A stretch of DNA of 64,000 bases from Bog-532 sp963742865 (GTDB lineage: Bacteria > Actinomycetota > Actinomycetes > Streptosporangiales > Streptosporangiaceae), in NCBI GenBank assembly GCA_963742865.1, contig CAVUNW010000079.1, forward strand, positions 124,001-188,000, in the 5' to 3' direction. The notes under the pieces are model-generated. The model did no database searches and was not told the origin of the DNA. It was given only the letters and a program-made list of their open reading frames with translations. Shown here piece after piece: positions 1 to 7,969 of this stretch. Within the stretch, counting starts at the first letter, position 1. Each line of letters opens with the position of its first letter. The translations under genes and the position numbers were made by a program.

Positions 1-230
1 ACCAGGCCATCCGCGCGCTCGCCGCGCGGGGTGTCCCGCTGGTGGCCATCCTGTGGGGCAAGGACGCCCAGAGCCTGGCGCCGCTGCTGGGGGACGTGCC
101 GAAGATCGAGTCCCCGCACCCGAGCCCGTACTCGGCCGATCGCGGCTTCTTCGGCTCGCGTCCGTTCAGCCGCGCGAACGAACTGCTGGCAGCCCACGGC
201 GGCGAGCCCATCGACTGGGCCCTCCCCTAA
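1..230 (+). CDS. ung: Uracil-DNA glycosylase, C-terminal part (5' end outside window)
   Basis: The reading frame is open from base 3 and ends with TAA at 228-230, so only about the last 75 residues are present. The visible protein carries the family 1 UDG signature HPSPYSADRGFFGSRPFSRA: the HPSP loop inserts into the DNA minor groove and its His is catalytic. It ends with PIDWALP, a typical family C-terminus. The enzyme removes uracil from DNA in base-excision repair. A GTG at 42 could be taken for a start, but the family sequence continues upstream of it, so the gene is cut by the window edge. Confidence 0.9.
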   Translation, partial: QAIRALAARGVPLVAILWGKDAQSLAPLLGDVPKIESPHPSPYSADRGFFGSRPFSRANELLAAHGGEPIDWALP

Positions 231-491
231 CGAGACCCTCATCCAGCGAGGGATCAGGCGCCGCCACCAGGGACGCTGGTGGTGCGCGGGCATACGGCCA
301 GTCTCCGCGCTCCCCGGACAGCGTGCGGCAGGCCGTTCCCACCGGCGCAAAGCCAGATCAGCACGGGGCGCCAACGGCATTACGTAAGGAATACGCCTCC
401 CGAGCCGTCCTGGGTTTACAGTCAGCCGCCCCAGTGCGACGATCCAGACAGAGCAAGGTCATGTGGCCGCGTCCGGTTCGAAGGTGGCGGT

Positions 492-1590
492 ATGACGCGC
501 AACGGCTGGGGCAGCGCTCCGGGAGATGACCGTAACTGCTCGCGCGACGTCGCTCCGCATGGCAGGAGCGGCGGCCGTCCCTGGAGGGGGGCGGCACTGG
601 CGCTGGTCGTATGCCTGGCGCTGGCCGCCTGCTCAAGTAGCCAGGGCGTCTCCGGCCAGACCCCGGTGAACTCGACGACGAGCGGGCCGCGGATCACGGT
701 GGACATGGTCACCCACGGGCAGGGGTTCGACCCGTTCTGGGCGCTGATCAAGGATGGCGCGCAGACGGCCGCGAAAGCGTTCAACGTCAACCTGGTCTAC
801 AGCTCCCCCGCCACCACGAACCCGCAGCAACAGGCCTCGCTCATCACCAAGGCCGCCGCGCAGCATCCGAAGGGCCTGGTGGTGACGATCCCCGACGCCG
901 CGGTGCTGTCCGGCCCGATCAAGCAGGCGGCCTCGGCCGGCATCCCGGTCATCGTGATGAACGTCGGCGCGAACGTGTACCAGAACGTGGGCGGCCTGAC
1001 GTTCGTCGGCCAGGACGAGATGGCCGCCGGGCAGGAGGCCGCCCGGGAGATGGCGGACAACGGCGTGCGCAAGGCGCTGTGCGTCATCCACGAGGACGCA
1101 GAACACCGCCCTGGTCCAGCGATGCGCCGGGTTCGCCACGGCGCTGGCGGCCAGGGGTGGCTCGGTCACGACCATCCACGTCAACGGGTCCCAACTCAAC
1201 TCGGCGGCCACCGTGATCGAGAACGCGCTGAAGGCCGACCCGTCCATCGACGGGGTGCTCACCGTCGGCATCCCGGGGTTCCAGGCAGCCGGCGGAGCGC
1301 TGCAGAGCCTGGGCAAGTTCGGCACGATCAAGTTCGGCACCTTCGACGTCTCGACTCAGGACCTGAACGCGGTCAGCAACGGCCAGGCGCTGTTCGTCAT
1401 CGACCAGCAGCCGTTCCTGGAGGGGTACATGGCGGTCCAGGTCACCGCCTTCGAGGTGCGGTACGGCCAGCACCCGTTCGGGCCGATCTACACCGGGCCG
1501 AGCCTGGTCACCAAGGCCAACGTGGCGCAGGTCCAGCAGCTGTACAAGAGCACCGGCGTCCCGCTGTTCAACGGCGGCTACCCGCAATGA
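492..1590 (+). pseudogene. Sugar-type periplasmic-binding lipoprotein, frameshifted
   Basis: Encodes an extracytoplasmic solute-binding protein of the RbsB-like sugar family (Peripla_BP_4 type). The ATG at 492 gives a lipoprotein signal with lipobox LAAC and acylated Cys47. The ligand-binding fold follows (ITVDMVTHGQGFDPFWALIK, then FVGQDEMAAGQEAA). Near base 1100 the frame breaks: the upstream frame turns into Arg-rich nonsense, while the +1 frame continues the family sequence (from about QNTALVQRCAGF) to TGA at 1590. One extra base explains it; a sequencing error or a real mutation are both possible. No ABC permease or ATPase gene is adjacent. The next gene is a sodium symporter, 25 bp downstream. 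Confidence 0.75.
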
Positions 1591-1615
1591 GCGCCATCCA
1601 GAGGGGGCGATCGCG

Positions 1616-3295
1616 TTGACCGCGGCAATTTCGCAGCCGCTCGCCGCCGGGTTGCGCCTGTCGCTGGCGCCGCTGGACTACGCGCTGCTGATCATCTATT
1701 TCGTCTTCGTCATCGGGATCGGGTTCGCGCTGCGCCGCCTGGTCCAGACCTCGACGGACTTCTTCCTGTCCGGCCGCTCGCTGCCGACCTGGATCACCGG
1801 GATCGCGTTCATCTCGGCCAACCTGGGCGCGATCGAGATCCTCTCCATGGCGGCGAACGGAGCCGAGTACGGCATCAGCACCGTGCACTACTACTGGATC
1901 GGCGCGGTGCCGGCCATGGTGTTCCTCGGCGTGGTGATGATGCCGTTCTACTACGGCTCCCGGGTCCGCAGCGTCCCCGAATACCTGCTGCGCCGGTTCG
2001 ACCGCAAGACGCACCTGGTGACCGCCCTCATCTTCGTCCTGTCCTCGGTCCTGATCGCGGGCGTGAACCTGTACGCGCTCGCGTTCGTGCTCGAATCGCT
2101 GCTCGGCATCCCGCTGGCCGTGGCCATCATCGCCGCGGCCCTGTTCGTGCTGTCATACATCCTGCTCGGCGGGCTTTCCAGCGCCATCTACAACGAGGTG
2201 ATGCAGTTCTTCGTCATCATGCTCGCCCTGGTCCCGGTGGTCATCGTGGTGCTGAAGGAGACTGGCGGGATCCACGGCCTGTTCAGCAAGCTGGCCACGC
2301 AGGGAACCGCCTTCACCCATCCGTGGAACGGCACCAGTCTTGGCGGGCACAACCCGTTCGGCGACTGGATCGGCATCGTCTTCGGCCTGGGCTTCTGCCT
2401 GTCGTTCGCCTACTGGACCACGAACTTCGCCGAGGTCCAGCGGGGCATGTCGGCCAAGGACGAGTCCTCCGCGCGGCTGACGCCGATCGTCGCGGCCTAC
2501 CCGAAGGTAATCATCCCGCTGGGCACGGTCATCCCGGGCATGGCCGCGATCCTGCTGATCCCCGGCCTGGGTACCGCCGGCGGCCTGGCGTACAACGACG
2601 CCATCCCGGCGCTGTACAACAAGTACCTGCCCCTCGGCGTGCTCGGGGTGGCGGTGACCGGCCTGCTGGCCGCGTTCATGGCCGGGATGGCCGCCAACGT
2701 CTCCTCGTTCAACGCCGTGTGGACCTACGACATCTGGCAGAACTATATCCGCCCCGGCCGCCCGGACCAGTACTACCTGCGGGTGGGCCGGATCACCACC
2801 GTGGTCGGCGTGTTCATCGGCATCGGGACCGCGTTCATCGCGGCCGGCTACAGCAATATCGGGAACTACTTCCAGGCTCTCTTCTCGTTCTTCAACGTGC
2901 CGATCTTCGTGACGTTCATCTTGGGCATGTTCTGGCGCAAGGTCGGCCGCGGCTCGGGATTCTACGGGCTGATCGTCGGGACGGTGTTCTCGTTCGGCAC
3001 GTGGCTGCTGTACAAGCAGGGCGTGATCCACTTCCGCAGCGATATCGCTGAGACCCAGTGGGGCGCGATCATCGGGTTCCTCGCCGGGGCGGCCGCGATG
3101 GCCATCGCGACCATCTGGGACTCGCCGAAGCCCCTGTCCGCGTTGCACGGTCTGGTCTGGGGATACGCGGTAGAAGACGAGGGAGAGGCCCCCGGGACAG
3201 CCGCCCGCGCGCCCTGGTACAAGTCTCCACTGCTGTGGGGCGCCGGCGCGCTCGTCCTGTGCGTGCTGTTCTACATCTACGTTGAGATTGCCTAG
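1616..3295 (+). CDS. Sodium:solute symporter family (SSS) permease
   Basis: A 559-residue integral membrane protein with about 13-14 hydrophobic segments. It has the SSS/SGLT hallmarks: FFLSGRSLPTWITGIAFIS near residue 45, the EYLLRRFDRKT loop, and GLLAAFMAGMAANVSSFNAV in the middle. Family members couple inward Na+ flow to uptake of sugars, inositol or related solutes; the substrate cannot be read from sequence. The start is TTG at 1616, chosen because a purine-rich Shine-Dalgarno (AGAGGGGG) lies just upstream and no better start precedes the first membrane segment. It follows a sugar-binding lipoprotein gene and is followed 11 bp later by a small membrane protein, so the three probably form one operon. 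Confidence 0.85.
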   Translation: MTAAISQPLAAGLRLSLAPLDYALLIIYFVFVIGIGFALRRLVQTSTDFFLSGRSLPTWITGIAFISANLGAIEILSMAANGAEYGISTVHYYWIGAVPAMVFLGVVMMPFYYGSRVRSVPEYLLRRFDRKTHLVTALIFVLSSVLIAGVNLYALAFVLESLLGIPLAVAIIAAALFVLSYILLGGLSSAIYNEVMQFFVIMLALVPVVIVVLKETGGIHGLFSKLATQGTAFTHPWNGTSLGGHNPFGDWIGIVFGLGFCLSFAYWTTNFAEVQRGMSAKDESSARLTPIVAAYPKVIIPLGTVIPGMAAILLIPGLGTAGGLAYNDAIPALYNKYLPLGVLGVAVTGLLAAFMAGMAANVSSFNAVWTYDIWQNYIRPGRPDQYYLRVGRITTVVGVFIGIGTAFIAAGYSNIGNYFQALFSFFNVPIFVTFILGMFWRKVGRGSGFYGLIVGTVFSFGTWLLYKQGVIHFRSDIAETQWGAIIGFLAGAAAMAIATIWDSPKPLSALHGLVWGYAVEDEGEAPGTAARAPWYKSPLLWGAGALVLCVLFYIYVEIA

Positions 3296-3306
3296 GGGTG
3301 GCGCAG

Positions 3307-3777
3307 GTGAGCTCTGCCAGCGGACACGAGGTGCCGGCCAGGGCCGGGGCTGCCTCCGGCCGGCGCCGCAAGCCGGATCTCACCCCGGAGGAGGCGAAGA
3401 ACTGGCGGCTGGCCAAGCTCTTCGACCTGCGCTCGTTCATCGGGGCCCTGATGCTCATCTTCGGCATCCTGGTGATCATCCCGGGGTTCCTCGCGAGCCC
3501 GGCCACGATCGACAAGGCGGCCGGGATCAACCTGGCGCTGTGGGTCGGCGGGATCGAGCTGGTGCTCGCCGCGTTCTTCCTGACCTGGGTGATACTGAAG
3601 CCACCGCCGCCGGTAACCACGGCGGAAATGGAGGCCACCCGCAAAGCCCGCGAGGAGTTCGGCACCCAGGGCCGGCCGGGGACTGAACTCCGCGCCTTCC
3701 TTCGGCTCAGCCGGCCCGGACTCCCGGGGCCGCGCCGACCGGCTGGGGCGGGCGTGGCGCGGACATCAAGTCCATGA
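3307..3777 (+). CDS. Small two-helix membrane protein linked to the symporter
   Basis: No assigned function. The protein has a basic N-terminus (GRRRKPDLTPEEAKNWRLAK), two hydrophobic helices (LIFGILVIIPGFL and LALWVGGIELVLAAFFLTWV) and a cytosolic tail beginning LKPPPPVTTAEMEATRKARE. GTG at 3307 has an AGGGG Shine-Dalgarno at usual spacing; GTG at 3298 is an alternative. Adjacency to the symporter suggests an accessory subunit. The tail after EEFGTQ looks unnatural (Pro/Arg-rich) and overlaps the opposite-strand gene by 71 bp. A related copy at 4394-4543 stops soon after the matching EEFGTH, so this gene has probably lost its original stop. Confidence 0.55.
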   Translation: MSSASGHEVPARAGAASGRRRKPDLTPEEAKNWRLAKLFDLRSFIGALMLIFGILVIIPGFLASPATIDKAAGINLALWVGGIELVLAAFFLTWVILKPPPPVTTAEMEATRKAREEFGTQGRPGTELRAFLRLSRPGLPGPRRPAGAGVARTSSP

Positions 3778-4324
3778 TCGTGGCGCTGATCGCGCGATCG
3801 ACCACGGCCAGGACCTCTTCCTGGGTCCGCCCGGCCCGGTCGTTCCACTGGGTGAGGGTGCGCACCCGGGCCCGCCGGACCTCGGGCGCGGGAACGGGCG
3901 GCAGCCCCGGAGTGCTCGGCTGGCCGCGGGAGGCCCACAGCGCGTCGTACACGGCGTCCACCGCCCGCCCGACGTCGGAGGACGACCCGGCCCGCGCCAG
4001 GGCGCCGACCAGGCAGGACCGGTCGACGTGAGCCGGGCTGCCGCCCGCGTCGCCGGTCTCCAGCCGGTGGCCGCCGTCAGCCGTGCTCACCGACCACCAG
4101 CCGCCCTGCACCCAGCCGCCCTCCAGCTCGATACGCGCCCCCTCGAGCACGGCCAGCTGCCCGTTCAGCTGGGCCAGGATCAGTTCCGCGTCCGGGGGCG
4201 GCACCAGCCGCTGCCACATCCGGCGCCACCGGCCCGGTCGTCGGGCGGCACCGTCTCCTTTCGTCACCTCGTGCGGTGTAGTCGGCTCGGCCGGCTGTGA
4301 CCCGGCCCGCCACATCATGTCCAT
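3707..4324 (-). CDS. Hypothetical protein
   Basis: About 205 residues if started at ATG 4324 (MDMMWRAG...); an in-frame start at 4366 would add 14 residues. I recognise no family. There is a moderately conserved-looking centre (ELILAQLNGQLAVLEGARIE, then VQGGWWSVSTADGGHRLETG) and a helical end (WNDRAGRTQEEVLAVVDRAI). No signal peptide or membrane segment is evident. It lies head-on into the symporter-associated gene and sits exactly between that gene and its duplicated fragment, which suggests it arrived with a local rearrangement. Confidence 0.5.
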   Translation of the reverse strand: MDMMWRAGSQPAEPTTPHEVTKGDGAARRPGRWRRMWQRLVPPPDAELILAQLNGQLAVLEGARIELEGGWVQGGWWSVSTADGGHRLETGDAGGSPAHVDRSCLVGALARAGSSSDVGRAVDAVYDALWASRGQPSTPGLPPVPAPEVRRARVRTLTQWNDRAGRTQEEVLAVVDRAISATIMDLMSAPRPPQPVGAAPGVRAG

Positions 4325-4393
4325 TGTCACTATTCCAGCATTACACGCCTTTCTGCGTGGGTCCAAAGCAGTCCGTGGCAGCCGTGACCCCGC

Positions 4394-4543
4394 TCATGGT
4401 TGGGCCTCATCATGCTGGGCATGGGCCTGCTGTTCCTGGTCTGGGTGCTGCTGAAGCCGCCCGCTCCCATTACCACCGCCGAGGCCGAGGCGTCCCGCAA
4501 GGCCCGCGAGGAGTTCGGAACCCACAGCCCCGGCGGCCACTAG
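4394..4543 (+). pseudogene. Duplicated 3' fragment of the small membrane protein gene
   Basis: The frame read here is the 3' end of a paralogue of the gene at 3307-3777. LGMGLLFLVWVLLKPPAPI followed by TTAEAEASRKAREEFGTHS parallels LVLAAFFLTWVILKPPPPV and TTAEMEATRKAREEFGTQG. It ends in TAG at 4541-4543 after SPGGH. No 5' part, start codon or ribosome site is present, so it is a remnant. It shows what the natural C-terminus of the family probably looks like. Confidence 0.6.
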
Positions 4544-4563
4544 CGACGCTGCGGCGCGCGCCA

Positions 4564-5940
4564 TCAGGAGCCGATGCGCCAGGAGTCCAGGTAGGCGGAC
4601 TGGGCCGGGGTGAGGACGTCGATCTGGGTGCCGATCGCGGCCAGTTCGAGCCGGGCCGCCTCGGCGTCGATGGCGGCGGGCACCTCGTGCACGTCGGGGG
4701 CCAGCGTCGCGGCCTGGCCGGCCAGCCAGGCCAGCGCAAGCGCCTGCACCCCGAACGACAGGTCCATCGCCTGGGCGGGGTGGCCCTCGGCGGCGACCAG
4801 GTTCACCACCCGGCCTTCGGCCAGCAGCAGCAGCCGACGGCCGTCTGCCAGGTCGAAGGAGTCCACGTGCGGGCGCAGGTCACGGCGGACGGCGACCGCC
4901 ATGCCGGCCAGCGCCCGGACGTCGATCTCCACGTCGAAGTGGCCGGCGTTGGCCAGGATGGCCCCGTCCCGCATGACGGCCAGGTGCTCGGCGCCGATCA
5001 CGTCCGTGGACCCGGTCACGGTGATGAACACGTGGCCGGCGGCCGCGGCCTCGGCCATGGGCAGGACGCGGTACCCGCGCAGCACCGCCTCGAGGGCCCG
5101 TACCGGGTCGATCTCGGTGACGATGACCTCGGCGCCGAGCCCGCGGGCCCGTTCGGCCACGCCGCGGCCGGACGCGCCGAATCCGGCGACGACCACCGTC
5201 TTGCCGGCCAGCAGCGTGTTGGTGGCGCGCAGGATGCCGTCCAGGACCGACTGCCCGGTCCCGAACGTGCTGTCGACCAGGCGCCGGGTCGCGGTGTCGT
5301 TGGCCGCGACGACCGGGAACTTCAGCGCGCCCTCGGCCGCCATCCGGCGGAGCCTGATCACGCCGGTGGTCGTCGACTCACAGCCGCCGCGGACCCCGGC
5401 CAGCAGGTCCGGCCGCTGGGTGTGCAGCGTGTTGACCAGGTCGCAGCCGTCGTCGACGACCAGGTCGGGCGCGCCGTCCAGCGCGCGGGCGATATGCGCG
5501 TAGTAGGTGGGCCGGTCGACCCCGGCCCGGGCGAACACGGCGATCCCGTACCGCAGCGCCAGCGCGGCGGCCACGTCGTCCTGAGTGGACAGCGGGTTGG
5601 ACGCGGCCAGGGCGACGGTGGCCCCGCCCGCGCGCAGCACCCGGAGCAGGATCGCGGTCTCGGCGGTCACGTTGAGGCAGGCCGCGATGGCCAGGCCGGC
5701 GAACGGCTGCTCCGCGGCGAAACGCTCCTGGAGCAGGTGAAGCATGGGCATGTTCCGTTCGGCCCATTCGATACGGGCGCTGCCGGAATCGGCCAGCGAA
5801 GGATCCGTGATGTCGCCGGGCGCGCCGGGCGGCCCGTCGCCATCGACCAGCCCGTCCCCTCCGGGCCCATCCGGCGGCGGTGCCAGCGGGCCGCCAGGCC
5901 GCGGCGGGCGCGGCCTGGCGGCGGTCCTGCCATTCGCCAT
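4564..5940 (-). CDS. Adenosylhomocysteinase-like paralogue with altered active site
   Basis: 458 residues with the overall SAH hydrolase fold: substrate half, then a Rossmann NAD domain (VVVAGFGASGRGVA, VIVTEIDPVRALEA) and NAGHFDVEIDV, which keeps the catalytic His equivalent to human His301. Against the canonical enzyme, the CLHMT His55 is Asn (ACLNVTAETA), EETTTG is ESTTTG (Glu156 to Ser), and TKSKFDN is TRRLVDS (Lys186 to Arg, Asn191 to Ser). The roughly 40-residue insertion of actinobacterial AhcY and the C-terminal Lys/Tyr tail are absent; it ends like archaeal-type proteins (YLDSW). It starts 4 bp after ahcY on the same strand, so it is very likely co-translated. Function unknown: altered substrate, regulatory partner of AhcY, or pseudoenzyme. 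The N-terminal 45 residues are Pro/Gly-rich and the true start may be internal. Confidence 0.8.
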   Translation of the reverse strand: MANGRTAARPRPPRPGGPLAPPPDGPGGDGLVDGDGPPGAPGDITDPSLADSGSARIEWAERNMPMLHLLQERFAAEQPFAGLAIAACLNVTAETAILLRVLRAGGATVALAASNPLSTQDDVAAALALRYGIAVFARAGVDRPTYYAHIARALDGAPDLVVDDGCDLVNTLHTQRPDLLAGVRGGCESTTTGVIRLRRMAAEGALKFPVVAANDTATRRLVDSTFGTGQSVLDGILRATNTLLAGKTVVVAGFGASGRGVAERARGLGAEVIVTEIDPVRALEAVLRGYRVLPMAEAAAAGHVFITVTGSTDVIGAEHLAVMRDGAILANAGHFDVEIDVRALAGMAVAVRRDLRPHVDSFDLADGRRLLLLAEGRVVNLVAAEGHPAQAMDLSFGVQALALAWLAGQAATLAPDVHEVPAAIDAEAARLELAAIGTQIDVLTPAQSAYLDSWRIGS

Positions 5941-5944
5941 GTCC

Positions 5945-7390
5945 TCAGTACCGGTACTGGTCCGACTTGTAGGGGCCGTCGACCGGGACGCCGATGTAGT
6001 CGGCCTGCTCCTTGCTCAGCCGGGTCAGCTTCACGCCCAGCGCGTCCAGGTGCAGCCGGGCGACCTTCTCGTCCAGGTGCTTCGGCAGCACGTACACCCC
6101 GACGGGGTACTCGTCGGTCCGGGTGAACAGCTCGAGCTGCGCCATGACCTGGTTGGTGAAGCTGTTGGACATCACGAAGCTCGGGTGGCCGGTCGCGTTG
6201 CCCAGGTTGAGCAGGCGCCCCTCGGACAGCACGATGACCGCGTGCCCGTCCGGGAAGATCCACTCGTCCACCTGCGGCTTGACGTTGATCCGGCGGATGC
6301 CGGGGGTCTTCGCCAGGCCGGTCATGTCGATCTCGTTGTCGAAGTGACCGATGTTGCCCACGATCGCCTGGTGCTTCATGGCGGCCATGTGGCTGGCCCG
6401 GATGATGTCGCGGTTACCGGTTGCGCTGACGAAGATGTCCGCGGTTCCCACTACGTCTTCCAGCGTGGTCACCTGGAAGCCGTCCATCGCGGCCTGCAGC
6501 GCGCAGATCGGGTCGATCTCGGTGATGATGACCCGGGCGCCCTGCCCGCGCAGCGACTCGGCGCAGCCCTTGCCGACGTCGCCGTAGCCGCACACCACGG
6601 CCACCTTGCCGCCGATCAGGACGTCCGTGCCGCGGTTGATGCCGTCGATCAGGGAGTGCCGGCAGCCGTACTTGTTGTCGAACTTGCTCTTGGTCACCGA
6701 GTCGTTGACGTTGATCGCCGGGAACAGCAGCGTGCCGGCCCGCGCCATCTCGTACAGCCGGTGCACGCCGGTCGTGGTCTCTTCGGTCACGCCCATGATG
6801 GAGTCCGCGGCCGCGGTCCACTTGCCCGGGGCGTCGGCCAGCGAGGCGCGCAGCCGGTCCAGGATGACCTTCCACTCGTCCGGGTCATCGTCGGCCGCGG
6901 ACGGGACGCCGCCCGCCTGCTCGTACTCCGCGCCCTTGTGCACGAACAGCGTGGCGTCGCCACCGTCGTCGAGCAGCATGTTGGGGGTAGCCCCGTCCGG
7001 CCAGGTCAGCGCCTGCTCGGTGCACCACCAGTACTCCTCCAGGCTCTCCCCCTTCCAGGCGAAGACGGGCACGCCCTTCGGGTCGTCCGGCGTGCCGTCC
7101 GGGCCAACGACGACCGCCGCGGCCGCATGGTCCTGGGTGGAGAAGATGTTGCAGCTGGCCCAGCGGACCTGGGCGCCCAGTGCGGTCAGCGTCTCGATGA
7201 GCACGGCCGTCTGCACCGTCATGTGCAGTGACCCGGTGATCCGCGCGCCGCGCAGCGGCTGGGCGTCGGCAAACTCGGCGCGGGTCGCCATCAGGCCCGG
7301 CATCTCGTGCTCGGCCAGCGCGATCTCCTTGCGGCCGAACTCCGCCAGGGCGAGATCAGCGACCTTGTACGGAAGCGGTGCGTTAGACAT
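5945..7390 (-). CDS. ahcY: S-adenosyl-L-homocysteine hydrolase (adenosylhomocysteinase)
   Basis: 481 residues, full length for the actinobacterial form. It reversibly hydrolyses S-adenosylhomocysteine to homocysteine and adenosine, using tightly bound NAD, and so clears the product of all SAM-dependent methylations. Visible motifs: GSLHMTVQTAVLIETL, STQDHAAAA, the substrate loop EETTTGVHRLYEM, NDSVTKSKFDNKYG, the NAD motif VVCGYGDVGKGCAESL, NIGHFDNEIDM and the C-terminal DGPYKSDQYRY that reaches into the partner subunit. ATG at 7390 has a GGAG Shine-Dalgarno seven bases upstream. It leads the paralogue at 4564-5940 and is divergent from a MerR gene; the 153-bp gap holds a perfect inverted repeat. 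Confidence 0.96.
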   Translation of the reverse strand: MSNAPLPYKVADLALAEFGRKEIALAEHEMPGLMATRAEFADAQPLRGARITGSLHMTVQTAVLIETLTALGAQVRWASCNIFSTQDHAAAAVVVGPDGTPDDPKGVPVFAWKGESLEEYWWCTEQALTWPDGATPNMLLDDGGDATLFVHKGAEYEQAGGVPSAADDDPDEWKVILDRLRASLADAPGKWTAAADSIMGVTEETTTGVHRLYEMARAGTLLFPAINVNDSVTKSKFDNKYGCRHSLIDGINRGTDVLIGGKVAVVCGYGDVGKGCAESLRGQGARVIITEIDPICALQAAMDGFQVTTLEDVVGTADIFVSATGNRDIIRASHMAAMKHQAIVGNIGHFDNEIDMTGLAKTPGIRRINVKPQVDEWIFPDGHAVIVLSEGRLLNLGNATGHPSFVMSNSFTNQVMAQLELFTRTDEYPVGVYVLPKHLDEKVARLHLDALGVKLTRLSKEQADYIGVPVDGPYKSDQYRY

Positions 7391-7517
7391 GCATTTCTCC
7401 TCGTTATGGCCGGAATTCCCGGTTCAGGGGCCGCCGCTGGGCGGGGGACCGGTGCGGCGGGACCGCTATCGACCGTACGGGAGCCCGGGGTGCCGCGCAC
7501 GCCTCAGGGGCCATTCC

Positions 7518-7533
7518 TTACAAAAAAATGTAA
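7518..7533. promoter_or_regulatory. Inverted repeat between ahcY and merR, likely operator
   Basis: TTACA, six A/T bases and TGTAA make a perfect 5-bp inverted repeat in an otherwise very GC-rich gap. It lies 11 bp before the merR start codon and 128 bp before ahcY. MerR-family proteins typically bind such dyads within divergent promoters, so this is a candidate site for the adjacent regulator; that link is inference. Confidence 0.5.
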
Positions 7534-7543
7534 GCTTCATGCT

Positions 7544-7969
7544 ATGCGCATCTCCGAGGCGGCCAGAAGGCTGGGCATGTCACCACGGATGCTCCGCTAC
7601 CGCGAGGATCTGGGGCTGCTGCCCCCGGTCCGCGAGGCCGGCCCGGGGGGCGGGGCCAGAACGGGGCGGGGGGCCAGCACGGGGCGCGGGCCACGGCACC
7701 GGCGGTTCGGCGACCGGGATCTGGACGCGGTGGTCGCCGCGCTGCAGCTGGAACGGCGCTACCAGGTCAGCCCCGCATCGGTGGCGTTCGGCCTGCGGGT
7801 GCTGTCGGAGCCGGCGGTGCGCGCGGCCGTCGCCGACCTCAGCCGCCGGCTCGGGCGGCTGCCCGAGCAACCAGGGCGCGCCCTGGACTTCGAGCAGGAG
7901 CGGGCGCTGCGGCTGCTCGGCAGGCCCGCCGCGCCGGTGCCGCCACCGGGACCGTCAGGGCGCCGGTAA
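7544..7969 (+). CDS. MerR-family transcriptional regulator
   Basis: 141 residues. The N-terminal winged helix is MRISEAARRLGMSPRMLRYR followed by EDLGLLPPVR, the MerR DNA-recognition region. After a Gly/Arg-rich wing insertion comes HRRFGDRDLDAVVAALQLER and a helical end (VSPASVAFGLRVLSEPAVR). There is no Cys-rich metal site, so a metal sensor is unlikely. It is divergent from ahcY and faces the palindrome at 7518-7533, suggesting control of the ahcY pair, for example in response to methylation-cycle metabolites; this is inference. The 3' end overlaps the convergent CDF gene by 15 bp. Confidence 0.8.
   Translation: MRISEAARRLGMSPRMLRYREDLGLLPPVREAGPGGGARTGRGASTGRGPRHRRFGDRDLDAVVAALQLERRYQVSPASVAFGLRVLSEPAVRAAVADLSRRLGRLPEQPGRALDFEQERALRLLGRPAAPVPPPGPSGRR

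Noticed and set aside
4297..6126. Long plus-strand open frame (609 codons)
   Set aside because: It runs antisense through the SAHH paralogue, is His/Gln/Gly/Arg-rich and shows no family sequence; typical shadow in very GC-rich DNA.
7391..7543. SAH riboswitch before ahcY
   Set aside because: No sequence resembling the conserved SAH-riboswitch core was seen; the gap is explained by the dyad and promoter.
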